Source: Dioscorea cayenensis subsp. rotundata (taxonomy: Eukaryota; Streptophyta; Magnoliopsida; Dioscoreales; Dioscoreaceae). Taken from it: 64,000 bases of DNA. Below the pieces are notes generated by a model that worked only from the letters and a program-made list of their open reading frames with translations, ran no database searches and was not told where the DNA came from. A program made the translations under genes and the position numbers. Below are positions 14,282 through 26,800 of the stretch, piece after piece. The stretch is from positions 20,682,461 through 20,746,460 of the forward strand of contig NC_052481.1 in assembly GCF_009730915.1 (NCBI RefSeq), written 5' to 3'. Position 1 is the stretch's first letter, and each line of letters opens with the position of its first letter.

Positions 14282-16750
14282 TTATTGCTGCTCTTCATGA
14301 TTATCCTCATCAGTTGATCCAGAAAATTCTCGTCTTTGGTCAGCAGTAGCTGTGATTACAGGCATCCAAACATCTGCTGTGCTGCTCAGCAGGGACTGCA
14401 CCTGTGGGTCATCAGCCATTGCCGAAGATATCATCTTGTCAACATCATCTAACTTGGCCGACAACTTGTCCAGCTCAGCAGCTATTTCCAACTGCCACCA
14501 ATTTAGGATCTTAGATGGAGGAAAACATGGAATGATGCAAAGAAAATGATGAAGAATTGAAGCACCATGGTTACTTTTTGATTTCGAGACCAAGCCATAC
14601 CTCATTAAGATGTTTAGATTGCTCTGATGGTACCTTAGTGACTTCCAAACCAAGTGCTTCTATTTTTGCACGCAGTTCAACTTCCTCTTGGTTGCTCAAT
14701 GACTCCACCTATACAAATAACCAAATTTAAGTATTGCATATAAACTGAAATGCAATTTATTAGTAACAGCCCTCTTATGGATCATAACATCCGCATGCCA
14801 TAAAACAGAATGCATCCTCTTTGTCCGTTCCAGCTCAATGAACAGAAGATTGCAGAAATAAGGAAAGGAATAACAGCATCAAGCACCATTTCTATTAATA
14901 GATTCCCCACCTTGCATGACCACCTATTTGAATTAGCTGAGGAATTACATATTTTTACAAGATAACATGATCAGAAGGCTTAATATATAATTGATGTTCA
15001 CTATTTGATTAAACATATTCCCCAAAAATGTTATATATACAGAAATTCTTTTTTATTTTTAACAGAAACTGTAGGCTCCATACATAACTTCTATGAGTAG
15101 CTTCCAAAATGTCCATTTCTTTTGTCAAAAAAAAATGATTATGACAGTGATAAAGATTTTATTTCATTACACCAACCACACAGCTGGCAGGATCAATGCA
15201 GAATTACATGGGCAGGCAATTGCTGTTTAAAGAATTAAAACTTTGTGCCGATAAAACAATATAATCTACCATTGCACGATGTGTGTGCTAATTTCCAACT
15301 ATTTGCAGAGCTAAATTTCACTTGCAAAACAACCCCACAAAGAATTTTTGCATGCTCTTCTAGAACTACAAAGGGATATCATATTATAGCTATACCAAAG
15401 GTACGCACCTAAATACCTAATCATCCCCAGAGATATCCAAAGCATCAGTCACACTATTCCGGCAATAAATCTTACTTCATACAACCCATAACAGCACATA
15501 ATATAAATCATATGATAAACTAGATCCAAGATTATTTTATTATTGCCATTGCTGCATTTGCCTGTGTTGATTTTCCTGAATTTCTTTTCATCGATGTCCT
15601 ATCTCTTTCAAACAAGTACTGTCATCTTAAACACAATTTAACAAATTCTCTGTGAGTTTTGTACTTCTATTTAACAACAATACAACCATATTGATATATA
15701 TAAAATGTTTGATTGTCTTATGTGAAGATTAACTTTGTTTTCTCAACAATATCTCATCCTGCACCATAAACTTCACTGTCTAACATCTCAAACTACAGCC
15801 CAGTAAAATTATTTCCCTGATTGCAAAACCTAAAACACTGGTAGGAAGCCTAAGAAAAACAGAATTTTTGCTCTATTATCATACAAACTAATGAGAACAG
15901 GCAGCAATTGGTAAGCCTGCTTACTCAAATTTCATATAATGAACCATCCAAATAAAATAAAAAGAATTCTAAATTCTACTCTATAGAATCCTAAACATAG
16001 GAAAGACTATCCGGATGTCCAAGGTCCAATAGTGAAATCATTTCACAGGTTTTCCTTTCCTTTGTCCATTGCAACAAACAATTCAAAATACCTCAAGTTT
16101 ATACTCTCCTTAATGGTCATGATTCATAGACTGAATAAGTTCATAATCAAAACAAACTAAAAAATCTGCAAATCAGTTATCCCCTTTTCTTCAGCAAGAT
16201 TCTATCTTCTTGAACACAATTTAAAAAAAAAAAATCTCAATGAGTTTTCTACTTCCACCAAACTACATTGCAACCATCTTAATAATCATGTGTGAAGATT
16301 GCCTTTGTTTTCTCAGCAACATCAATACTTCACTAGACAATATCTCCAACTGGAACACACCAGTAAAACTATTTTCCAGATTGCACAACCTCAAATACTA
16401 ATAAGAATAGCAAAATTAAAAACTCCAATTTTATAGTCCTAAACTAATGAAATTTATCTAAAACAGAAAGAAATTGGAGAAGCCTGATGACTAAACAAGC
16501 TCATAACCACAATCAACTGAAAAATTGGAAGATCCCTAGGTGTCAAATAAAAAAAACAGTGAATGTGATGCTTCAGCAAAGATCGATGCGTAATATCCCT
16601 TGAAATGGCATGAGATCAAGCATCCCGAAATCATAAAAGCGATGATTGAAACAATTCAAGGATGAAATGGAATGGCTAGAAGGATACCTGCTGGAGAAGC
16701 GTTGACAGGAGATCGAAGAGCTGGGCATCTGGTTTCCCCTCTTCCGCCAT
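14282..16750 (-). CDS. Small conserved plant coiled-coil protein, unknown function
   Basis: Three exons on the minus strand: 16750-16688, 14708-14601, 14491-14282. They join in phase to 126 residues, starting MAEEGKPDAQLFDLLSTLLQ. All junctions are GT-AG. The middle is rich in Glu, Lys and Leu with heptad spacing (residues ~20-80, including LEIAAELDKLSAKLDDVDKM), so a coiled coil is likely. The C-terminal part has DVWMPVITATADQRR and an acidic tail. There is no signal peptide or membrane segment. I have the impression of a short plant-wide family, but I cannot name it or assign a role; a small subunit of a larger complex is possible. Intron 1 (14709-16687) is about 2 kb and AT-rich. The start is well placed: the next upstream sequence is a pyrimidine-rich leader. 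Confidence 0.72.
14709..16687 (-). other. Long first intron of the small coiled-coil gene
   Basis: About 2 kb of AT-rich intron between two clear splice sites (CAG|GTATCC donor, TATAG|GTG acceptor). No embedded gene or element was recognised in it. Confidence 0.6.
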
Positions 16751-17990
16751 GGCCGCAAGAGGATTTCTTCCTCTCTTCTCCCACTCCCTTCTTGGCTTTC
16801 TACTATGAAATTGAGGTTCGGATTTTCACTTATAGCCCCCTGAAAAACTTAAAAATTATTTGGTGGCCCAATATTTCTCAAAATTTAACTCCGAGAAAAA
16901 AAAAATAAATTTATCTCTGAAATTTAGGCCCGTTTATTTATCAAAAACGGCCCACTTGTAAGTGCTTGTTGAAAATTATTTACTAGTGTTTTTTTTTTAC
17001 TTGGTGCTTTTTTTTAGTGTTTATGAGAAAATACAAAAATTTTGAATTTAATAAAAATATATATTTCATGATTGTAATAAAGTGTTTATGCCATTGACAT
17101 CTTTGATCAGTGGTAACAGATTCCTTACGCATTCGTGTCCTATTGAAGATGCGAGTTTGAATTTCAACTCAAATTAGATAAGGGTGGATATGTATTACTA
17201 CAGTGCTCGTTTCTGCGTGACCCATGATTTGTCCCTATTTTGTAAAAAATACATATTCAAACAAAAGTTTATTTTTGGTTTTATAATAACTATTTTTTAA
17301 ATTATTTTTATAATATAATAATTGGTAATTCATCAAAAGATTGGTAATCTAATGGTATTGAATTCATTGGGAAAAACAAGTGTGAGAGGTCTTGGATTTA
17401 AATTTGTTTAAATCTGTATTACATGCTCTCTGATGGATATAGTGTTTGTAGCTTTTGTAGAAAAATAATGATAATAATTTGCTAATTAATTTCTCTTCTA
17501 ATTCAAAAACTAGTAATTGAAACTACATATTTTCTTTAAAAAAGAGCTTTTTTTTTTTAATGCCTGCCCAAATGATTTATGGGCTCTGGGAAAGCAACAC
17601 AAAGTCTATTTTAACCATTTAAAAATAAATGGATGAACCACATTCACAATTTTTTTTTTTATTTTAATTGAATTTTATAAAAGTAAGAATATACAGGTCT
17701 GGGACATTCTAACAAAAGTATAATGTTTGTTTTAAAAAATGACTTCTTCTTTCCACGCAATGCCATTGTCTTTAGGTTCTCTTTTTCCCAAGCAGTCAGA
17801 ATCATGTTTAGTTTAATCTATGATGGAAAACAAAGGCAATGCTCAATAAACAATCAGCAAAAGACACAAAGTCCAAACAAAAGCTTGTCCCGGATAACAA
17901 TGTCCTAAAAAGCAACATATATAAAAAGCAACCACAGACTTTATCAAAATTATCAAATTTATGAAAATTATCATGTCAAAATTACTTAGC
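16751..17990. other. Intergenic DNA with tRNA-like repeat remnants
   Basis: Two short segments look like decayed SINEs. Near 17100-17225, 'atcagtggtaacagattc' is followed by 'gcgagtttgaatttcaactc'. Near 17340-17415, 'ggtaatctaatggtattga' is followed by 'gaggtcttggattt'. The order A-box then B-box fits, but tails and duplications are not clear. No gene is supported. Confidence 0.4.
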
Positions 17991-18495
17991 CAATGATCAT
18001 TTGGTTTATTGGTATCGGGTCTTTTGCGTAGGGTGTTCACTCCAGTGTCGGCGTGAGCTCTCGAGTTCAATCACATCGCGCATGAAGATGAGAGCACTGC
18101 TCGGTGGTGGCAGCGACTTCACATGTGTGCTTTCTCGGGTTCCCGGCAGCATGTCGTCTTTCTAGAATATACTTAATCACTGTTGTTGGACTAGCTCATA
18201 ATTAATTAATCATGTGAAATTTTGGGACCATGATAACAATATTGCGAACATTAATTTGAGTGTTAAACTGCCCGAGTGTCGGCGTGGGCTCACCCAAAGT
18301 TCAATCCCCATCTGCCAAGATGAGGGAGCGGTTCGGTGGTGAGCGTGGCTCCCACGTGTGCTTTCCTACGGGTTCCGGCGACTTGTCGCCTTCTCATAAT
18401 AATAATAATACATAATCACTGTTGATGGACTAACTCATAATTAATTAATCATGTGAAATTTTGGGACCATGATAACAATATTGCGAACATTAATT
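17991..18495 (+). repeat. SINE-like head plus ~235-bp tandem duplication
   Basis: The segment opens with CAATGATCATTTGGTTTATT then GGTA, the same head as the elements at 9528 (-) and 54141 (+). A body beginning 'gtgtcggcgtg' occurs at 18045 and again at 18276. An 82-nt block starting 'aatcactgttg' occurs at 18175-18256 and 18414-18495 with only a few differences. The body copies have diverged more than the 82-nt blocks. Confidence 0.7.
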
Positions 18496-19890
18496 ATGTC
18501 AGTGGTATGTTGTTTGATTCATCCAGCTAATATTAACATTCCCTGGTCACGTGATGATTAATTGTTTAATATTAATTTCTCGTCCAATAATCACACACAT
18601 CATTGCAGGGTTTTTATGTGCCCTGGTTTATTTGTTTCATCATTTAATAATTGAAGTATATTGCTATTTTATTTTTTATAAATTAAATAAATCACATTTA
18701 ATTAAAACTTAAGATGTAAGAAATGTGTACATAAAATAAGAAAATAATGGAGAAAGGGATCAATCATTTAAAAAAAAACATTAAGCATCACTATCAACAA
18801 GGTCACACAACATTTTTATATAACTCTTTGAAAGACTGATAATGTGATCATGATTTGCATTTAAAGACAGATCGCTTAGGTAAAAAATATTGGCATTTCT
18901 AAAATGGAGAATTTTTTTTATTGTTGTTCTCTAATTTAAGTTTTTAAATTTAACCGGATAAAAATTTATGCAAAACAGTATGCAATTGATTTTTAAGATA
19001 ATCAAGTTAAGAGTCAGCTTATTAAAATCAAAGATAAGATTGTTACTTATAACATTATAGGAAATAATTATAATAAAAAGATTCTCAACTAATTAGACTG
19101 ATATTACCTTCGCCCCCCTATAAACAAACAACCTTAAAAAATATTGCTAATTTATAAAAATCTAATTAAAATAAATATAAAACCTCATAATGTAAAAATC
19201 TATCATACATAATTTTTTAATAAACCGCAAATAGAAGATTTGAAATGCATTATTTTTAGCTTGTTCAAAATCCAACAAAAAGAATCAAACAACAACGAAT
19301 AAAAATAATTTCTAAATATATGGCTTAAGAATCTAATAAAAACAATATATTTTTCTTATTTTGTTTAATAACAATAATATCTAAAACAGAATTTATATAT
19401 ATTTTTGGCAATCGAGTACAAATGACGTTTGAAATTCATGATCAGTTTCGATCTATCAAGTGAAAGCCCATCACCGAATCATGCAATCCGTTAGATGCTT
19501 CGTGGACGGTGGATCTTCAACTAGATCCGTTTCTCAAGATCCAACGGTCTGATTTTTTGACACGTAGTGTAACGTTGCGTCTCCGATTTGCCGAAAGGCA
19601 AGAAAAAATGGCAAAAAGTCGGGAAGGTATTGTGCGTGGGGCCCACGTTACATTATCCACAGAACTACCCCTGACTCTGCTTTAAATTACAAACATACCC
19701 CTTCCTTGATTGAAGCGAATATTTGAAATTTTTTGACCGTTTTTTCACGTTGTTTAACGTTTAGTAGAAATCTTCATGGCTTTGTTAACAAGAAAGCCCT
19801 CAACTTTCCTAAAAAAGGGGGTTTTACATATAGATCCTTCTAAATTCTTTAAGTTACACAAAATTAAAAATTATATTTTATTTCACACCT

Positions 19891-19921
<31 letters not shown>

Positions 19922-20468
19922 TTTTGATACTATGCAACAAACACCCTCATTTAAAATTAATAATTAGAAACACGCATTGATGTGGAGCACATCCTCAAAT
20001 TCAACAACATTGTACTCTCAATTTACTTATGTTTCAATCTTAAATTTTTCCAAAATAAAAAAAATTATATGAAAAACCCAGTCACAATAAACTAAGAAAT
20101 TATTAGTCTCTCTTTATATATATATATATATAATAGAAAAAATAAATTATATATTAGGTTTATATATACTCACCTAAATATGCAGGATCACACATATATC
20201 TCTATACATTTTTAGTTATAAAAAACTTTCAAAAAAACATTAATATACAATATATTATTTATTGCTGTATTTATTATATTTAAAACAGGATTACAATTTC
20301 TACTTATCAATTTGAGGAAGCAAAAAATATATATTTATAAATAAATAAATAATTTGGTGGATTAATCATTAATCAAAGTTTGCTAATTTTCTAAGGCACG
20401 TATATAATTTTATGATTTCACAGGGGTATATATAAAAGAAAACCAATAAAAAAACACAAAAAAAATAT
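18496..20468. other. AT-rich intergenic region upstream of callose synthase
   Basis: No gene is supported. A less AT-rich block at 19430-19700 resembles promoter-type DNA. A (TTTA)n run lies at 19890-19925 and TA runs near 20115-20132. Confidence 0.5.
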
Positions 20469-20599
20469 TTAGTAAAAAAAATCCCTCAACGGAGGGCGAC
20501 AATGTAATAAATGCGAAAAACCAGTGCTTTTTTGAGATAAAAATTGGAATTTACAGGGACTAAAATGTAAAAACACAGAGTCCAACATAGTCTTAGCTA

Positions 20600-20870
20600 C
20601 GCTACCTTCTTTCCTTTTCTCCGTGCTTTTCACAGTCGCTTCAAGTCTCAGCATCACTACCTCACCCTCACTCTCTCTTCCCACCTTCTTCTCCGAACCT
20701 AGGGTTTCCTCTTCGCCGCGTTCTCCGGGACGAGATCACGATCAGGGAGGTTGTCTCCGATTTCCTTTGCGGTATTAGGGTTTTGAGCTTCCGTTTTCAC
20801 TTGGTTTTGTGTGTTTTGATGGGATTTATGGTGGGGAAGAGGTGTTGGTGGGTGTAGAGGGAGGAGGAGG
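20600..20870 (+). promoter_or_regulatory. Probable 5' leader of callose synthase
   Basis: A CT-rich stretch (20604-20700) followed by 'cctagggtttcctc' and 'attagggttttgag' is typical of a plant transcribed leader. The 5' end cannot be fixed, and a short leader intron cannot be excluded. Confidence 0.45.
20819..20857 (+). CDS. Upstream ORF before callose synthase
   Basis: ATG GGA TTT ATG ... GTG TAG encodes 12 residues. It ends 13 nt before the main ATG and is out of frame with it. It holds the last ATGs of the leader, so scanning ribosomes would meet it first if it is not spliced out. A peptide product is not claimed. Confidence 0.4.
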   Translation: MGFMVGKRCWWV

Positions 20871-23800
20871 ATGTCGGCGTCGAGGAGGGGGGCGGATCAG
20901 CCGCCGCAGAGGCGGATTCTACGGACACAGACTGCTGGGAACTTGGGAGACTCGATCTTTGATAGTGAGGTTGTTCCTTCGTCTCTGAATGAGATCGCTC
21001 CCATCCTTCGTGTGGCTAATGAGGTCGAGTCTAGCAATCCTCGGGTTGCTTATCTATGTAAGCTCAAGTTCTTTGCTCTGCTTTCATCTTGAAATCCTTC
21101 TTTTTGAATGTTTCTCTGTGGTCTGAATTGTTCGGTATGTTTTGATAGGTCGTTTTTATGCGTTCGAGAAGGCCCATCGTTTGGATCCCACCTCGAGCGG
21201 TCGTGGTGTTCGTCAATTCAAAACTGCGCTTTTGCAAAGGCTGGAAAGGGTATTGTTTACACTCAGATTCCTGTTTTTTTTTTCTGTTAATTTGTGTTCA
21301 TAGTCCCCAATTCTTAGTAATGCATATGTAAAGCATCTGATATGAAATTATGAATCCATAGTTTTGTGATTATATTGCCATTTGCTTTATTCTCACAGCA
21401 AAAGCATGGTATATTCTGAAAAGTTGCTTTTGTCTTTGATCTGTTGGTATTGTTAGAGATGATCCTATTTACCAGCGAGATCTTTGTTCATAGTAATATC
21501 TAACCAAGTTTTTTGGGGTTTATATGCATACCACATTCTACAATGGCAGGTCGGTCGCTGTGTGTATTGTTTTGCTTTTGCATTCTAGTGAGTGAAAGTT
21601 AAACTGTGATGATTTCTATGTGCCTTTCTATTGTTTGTTCATTTCATGGCTAAATACAAACCCCAATGGTTATTTGCATTGGCTTGTCCTGTATCTTAGT
21701 TCTCTGGATGTCTTAGTGTTCATGGGGCTTTTGTTATGATGTTAGCTATTCATTTGTCTTTCCAAGTCAACCTGTGGTCAACAATCTGACATTTGTAGTG
21801 ATTTATTCACCAGGTTTTCTTCTCACTGAATGCCTGTTTTCCCTTTGGGAATCAGAACATCACACTAAAAGCTTGATTTCACTTCAGTGCAGTATATGCT
21901 CATCTAATTTTTTATGGGAATAGATTAACCTCTTCTGAACAGTCAATGACGTTGTGTTACATGTGCAGAAGGCAGAAAAGCTCATAGTTCAAGCCTTCTA
22001 TTTGCTCTTCCAATACATTTTTGTATTTGGTCATTAAGTGTTTTGCTAATTACACAAAACAGTGGTGATGCAATTACTGACCCTGATGCATCTTTAATTA
22101 TACAGGAGAATGACCCAACTTTGAAGGGAAGGGTTAAAAAAAGCGATGCAAGAGAAATGCAGAGTTTTTATACTCATTATTACAAAAAGTATATCCAAGC
22201 TCTCCAAAATGCTGCAGATAAAGCTGATCGGTAAGTTGCAGAGGCATGCACAGTCATTTGTGGATTGTTTGGATGCACCCTTTTTGGAATAACCCAAGTA
22301 TATTGCTGGTCACTGATTCCTTTTCTTCTGTGAAACAGTGCCCAACTCACAAAAGCTTATCAAACTGCTGCAGTCTTATTCGAAGTTCTAAAAGCTGTCA
22401 ATCTGAACCAATCAGTGGAAGTTGATCATGAGGTATGTGGCAGGTGTGCTACTGTACACCTTGTCCGTACTATTGCTTATATTCCCAACTTTCTCTGCAC
22501 AAATAGTGCCAACCAGGCCATTAACTTTTACAAGCTGAACTTTTGCTATATCTTATTGTCTTATTACGCAAACAAGCTCTAGTCATTTAGCCCTTTGCTT
22601 TCATCAGATATCGGAAATTCATAACAAAGTTGAAGAGAAGACAAAGATCTATGTGCCTTACAACATTCTTCCGCTTGATCCAGATAGTGCGAATCAAGCT
22701 ATCATGCGCTATCCAGAGGTACACCTACCATTTGATCCAAGATATTATGTTCTCTTATGGCTCTAAAATAATTATGCTTGGGGTTTGCATTGTGCAGATT
22801 CAAGCTGCTGTTTCCGCTCTTCGTAATACAAGGGGGCTTCCATGGCCAAAGGACCATATTCAAAATGTTGATGAAGACCTTCTTGATTGGCTTCGAGCTA
22901 TGTTTGGATTTCAGGTGAATTAGCGGATTGTGCCGTTGACTTCACAATTCTTCCTGAGTGTTCTAAATTTAAGTGTTTGACAATGATATTTCCCAATCAA
23001 CCTTTGCTACTAGAGGCATATATTTTGTAGTGTTGTCATGGAGCATTTTGTGATTTGTCAAAATATGCAGAAAGATAATGTTGCCAATCAAAGGGAGCAC
23101 CTGATTTTGTTACTTGCAAATGTTCACATACGCCAATTTCCAAAGCCTGACCAACAACCCAAGGTTTCTGTTCCATTTTCTCTTCTGAATGTTATTATCT
23201 AGTTAATACATTGCTGAATATACTTGGTATCATGCGTATTCAGTTGGATGATCGTGCATTAACTGAGGTCATGAAAAAGTTATTTAAGAACTACAAGAAG
23301 TGGTGCAAATATTTGGACCGGAAAAGCAGTCTCTGGTAAGTATTCTTTTATTGTACCATGTTAGTGCTTCCTTCATCTATCAACCTTGAAATCTTTCACT
23401 TTTTGAGATGAACTTTGACATATTTTCCTTTTTCTGCTACATAGTTCTTTAATTCCTCTGGATGCTTTTATTATAGGATAGTTCTGTGGCTGATTATTTT
23501 CACCTTGTTTCAAATATATTTCAGGTTGCCAACTATACAACAAGAAGTGCAACAACGGAAGCTACTATATATGGGCCTTTACCTTCTAATTTGGGGTGAA
23601 GCTGCAAACTTGCGGTTCATGCCAGAATGTCTTTGCTACATCTATCATCACGTATGAATTCTAGTTTAGTTCTTTTATTCTGTTATATCTCTGATAGTAA
23701 AAGAGAATTCTGGCTGCCAAATAGCAGTGGCCTTCCTTAACAATCAAAAGCGATATTACTTTTGTCCAATGTATATCTTCTAGAAGGCTGAGCTTAACTT

Positions 23801-26800
23801 AAGTATGTCTTGTGTGCATATGTTGTGAAGGTTTTTCAGTATAGATTATGGTCTTTAGATTTGGCTAAATTGGCTACTTGTTCTGTAAGGTTGATGGTGA
23901 TTGATTATTCACATGTTCATTTCAGGTTCAGCCTGAATTGAGCTAAATTGAGCTGATTTTGACTTCAAGGACACTTTGACTTTTATTTGTTTAATTTTGT
24001 CCCGAGATGAGCGAAATTCTCCCAATTTGGCCAAAAAAAAAGTTAATTTGCCCCATTTAAACATGATTTAATTAAGTGATGACTAATTTGGGCTGAATTT
24101 AGCTGGTCTTGGGTCAACGGGTTTAGTTCAATTTATGAACATTGGTTGGTAGGTCGAGAAGAGTGGTGATCTTGCTAAGGGTGGCTATGAAGGGGGTGGC
24201 AGGCTTTGCTGTGGGCAGGCTGTCAGAATTGGTGGAACATAAAGGGGAAATGGGGAAAACACAAGTGGAAGGGGAGGAAGACAGTTGAATGGTTCCCCTG
24301 TTACTACTTGGTGGGGGTCATCATGTCTCCTCTTCATCATTTTTTTGGTTGCTGCTGTGATGAAGTTTTACTGTAGATCTTGGCTATTTCTATATCTATT
24401 AAAGCAAACCTCCTTTGGTAAATTATCACGTGTGTTGTAGGCCTAGAGTTACTTGTTCTAATTGATGATGAAATTTCCTTTCCTGACTGATCTTCTGCTA
24501 CCAGATGGCATTTGAACTATATGGTATGTTAGCTGGAAATGTGAGCCCAATGACTGGTGAGAATATAAAACCAGCATATGGGGGTGATGAAGAAGCTTTT
24601 CTCAGAAGAGTTGTAACTCCGATTTACAAGGTTATAGCAAAGGTATTGATTTGGCTGGTAACTACTTTGTTTCTAGATATGTGTGATTTGACTGGTGATA
24701 ATATATATAAAAAAAAATGTATGTTTCTATTTGTTTCTTAATGTTTTGTAAACCTGTTTATGATTCAGGAAGCTGAAAGAAGTAAGCTAGAAAAGTCCAA
24801 GCATTCTCAGTGGAGGAATTATGATGATTTAAATGAATATTTCTGGTATTATCAAATGCAAATTCAGATTTGTAACTTCATATTTGTACTCTTCATCTAA
24901 ACTTTTGAATATTGCAGGTCAGTTGATTGCTTTCGTTTAGGTTGGCCGATGCGAGTTGATGCTGATTTCTTCTGTCAGCCACATGCTTCCCAACAGGAAT
25001 CAAGTTGGCGTGAAAACAGTGAGGTAAATGATTTATTTAATTACTTTATTACTATAGTTGAGAGGAACAACTTTTTTATGCTGCACGATATAAGATAATG
25101 CTGGATTTGTTTGTCTGTCACTTGATTCATGTCAGCATGAAAATCATGAGGCAAAATGTTTAGTAAAATTTTAAGTTCAACAAACTAGAGTAGTTGCCTT
25201 AGACAACATTTGAAGTGCAACCTGGTAGTTTCCTTTTTCACTTTATTGCCAATAGAGTTTTCTTTAGTTCCAACTTAAAAATTCTATCCATGATTGGCAA
25301 ACCATATAGTTCTTGGCTTGCATGTTTTTCTCGTCTTCTATCTAATTGAATTCTTACATGAGATGGCAATATATTTGTGCCAAGTTCTTTAAAAATGATT
25401 GAGCTTTGTTTTGACCATCAATTTCATCTTGAGCTTTGTTCGAAGGATGGTCCTACCAGGGTTATGAAACCATCTTCTTCCATTTGCACTTGTCTCCATA
25501 TGCTCTTAGAGGCTCAATGGTTGAAAAGTCTGGAGTCTTCACCAACAGATTATTCTGAAATGTCTGCGTTAGGGATCTAATGCAGCTGGACTTGATTGAG
25601 CTTGCTTCAATTTGAGAGGCTAGATCAGTGGTTGAAAACTCTCCCATTTGTCTAATCATGCGGGGTTGTGCATGCGTGCGTGTATAATCATGCGGGTGCG
25701 GGTGCGCACCAACAGATTATTCTGAAATGTCTGCGTTAGGGATCTAATGCAGCTGGACTTGATTGAGCTTGCTCCAATTTGAGAGGCTAGATCAGTTGTC
25801 GAAAAGTCTCCCATTTGTCTAATCATGCGGGGGTGTGCATGCGTGCGTGTGTGTGATCATGCGGGTGCGCGTGCGCGTGCGAGTTAATATGCCAATATGT
25901 AGTGCCCCTTTCAGGATGAGTTTAGTGGAACTCTTCTTGTGTACCTTTTCCTTGTGCATTCAGTAGGGGGATCATTTACTCTTTTATGTTTTATCGAATT
26001 ATTTTTATAGTTTCAGGTTTCAAATATTTTTTTCTTTTCCATCTTTGGATGGTGATTTAGATCTTTAATCTATCAACAATTTTTTTCATGGACACCGTGA
26101 CAAAATTTTCTTTAGTTATCTTGCGAATATATATATATATATATATTAACTACGTTGTTAAGAGTAAGATAAGACAATCCCTATTTTATGAACCGTTTGT
26201 CTTGACCTCATGGACTCTCCAATTAGGTGCTCATTTTCCAAATCATTTAATCAAGATCCATCTTCATCTTCATTCTCAATATTCTTCATCTTTGAAAACT
26301 AGCTTTAGGTTTATTGTTATAAATTGAAACGATTACTTTTTTGTTATATGCTTGATATTTGTGTCCAGGATCACAAGCCACAAATTGGAGAATGGACTGG
26401 GAAGATAAATTTTGTTGAAATACGCTCATTTTGGCACATTTTTCGCAGTTTTGACAGAATGTGGAGTTTCTTCATCTTATCCTTACAGGTGAAACTTTTA
26501 TTTTATTTTTTTAAATTCCTTATATATTAACTTTGTGGAGATTCACTCCTTTGGTCTTCTGGTTTCAAGGCTATGATTATTCTTTCTTGGAATGGTGGAT
26601 CACCAAGTGACATCTTCGATTCTGGTGTCTTTAAGAAGGTTTTGAGCATTTTCATAACTGCAGCAATTCTAAAGCTTGGACAAGGTATGCTGAAATTAGG
26701 TTGTGTACATCCACTGTATTACTCTTTTCTTTTGCTTCTATGTATTCAATTTCAGTCTTTTTATTTGGATTCGTTTGTTTGGTATACCTATTTAATTGCC

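Noticed and set aside
19890-19925. (TTTA)n run as a regulatory array
   Set aside because: It is a simple microsatellite in AT-rich DNA with no associated motif.
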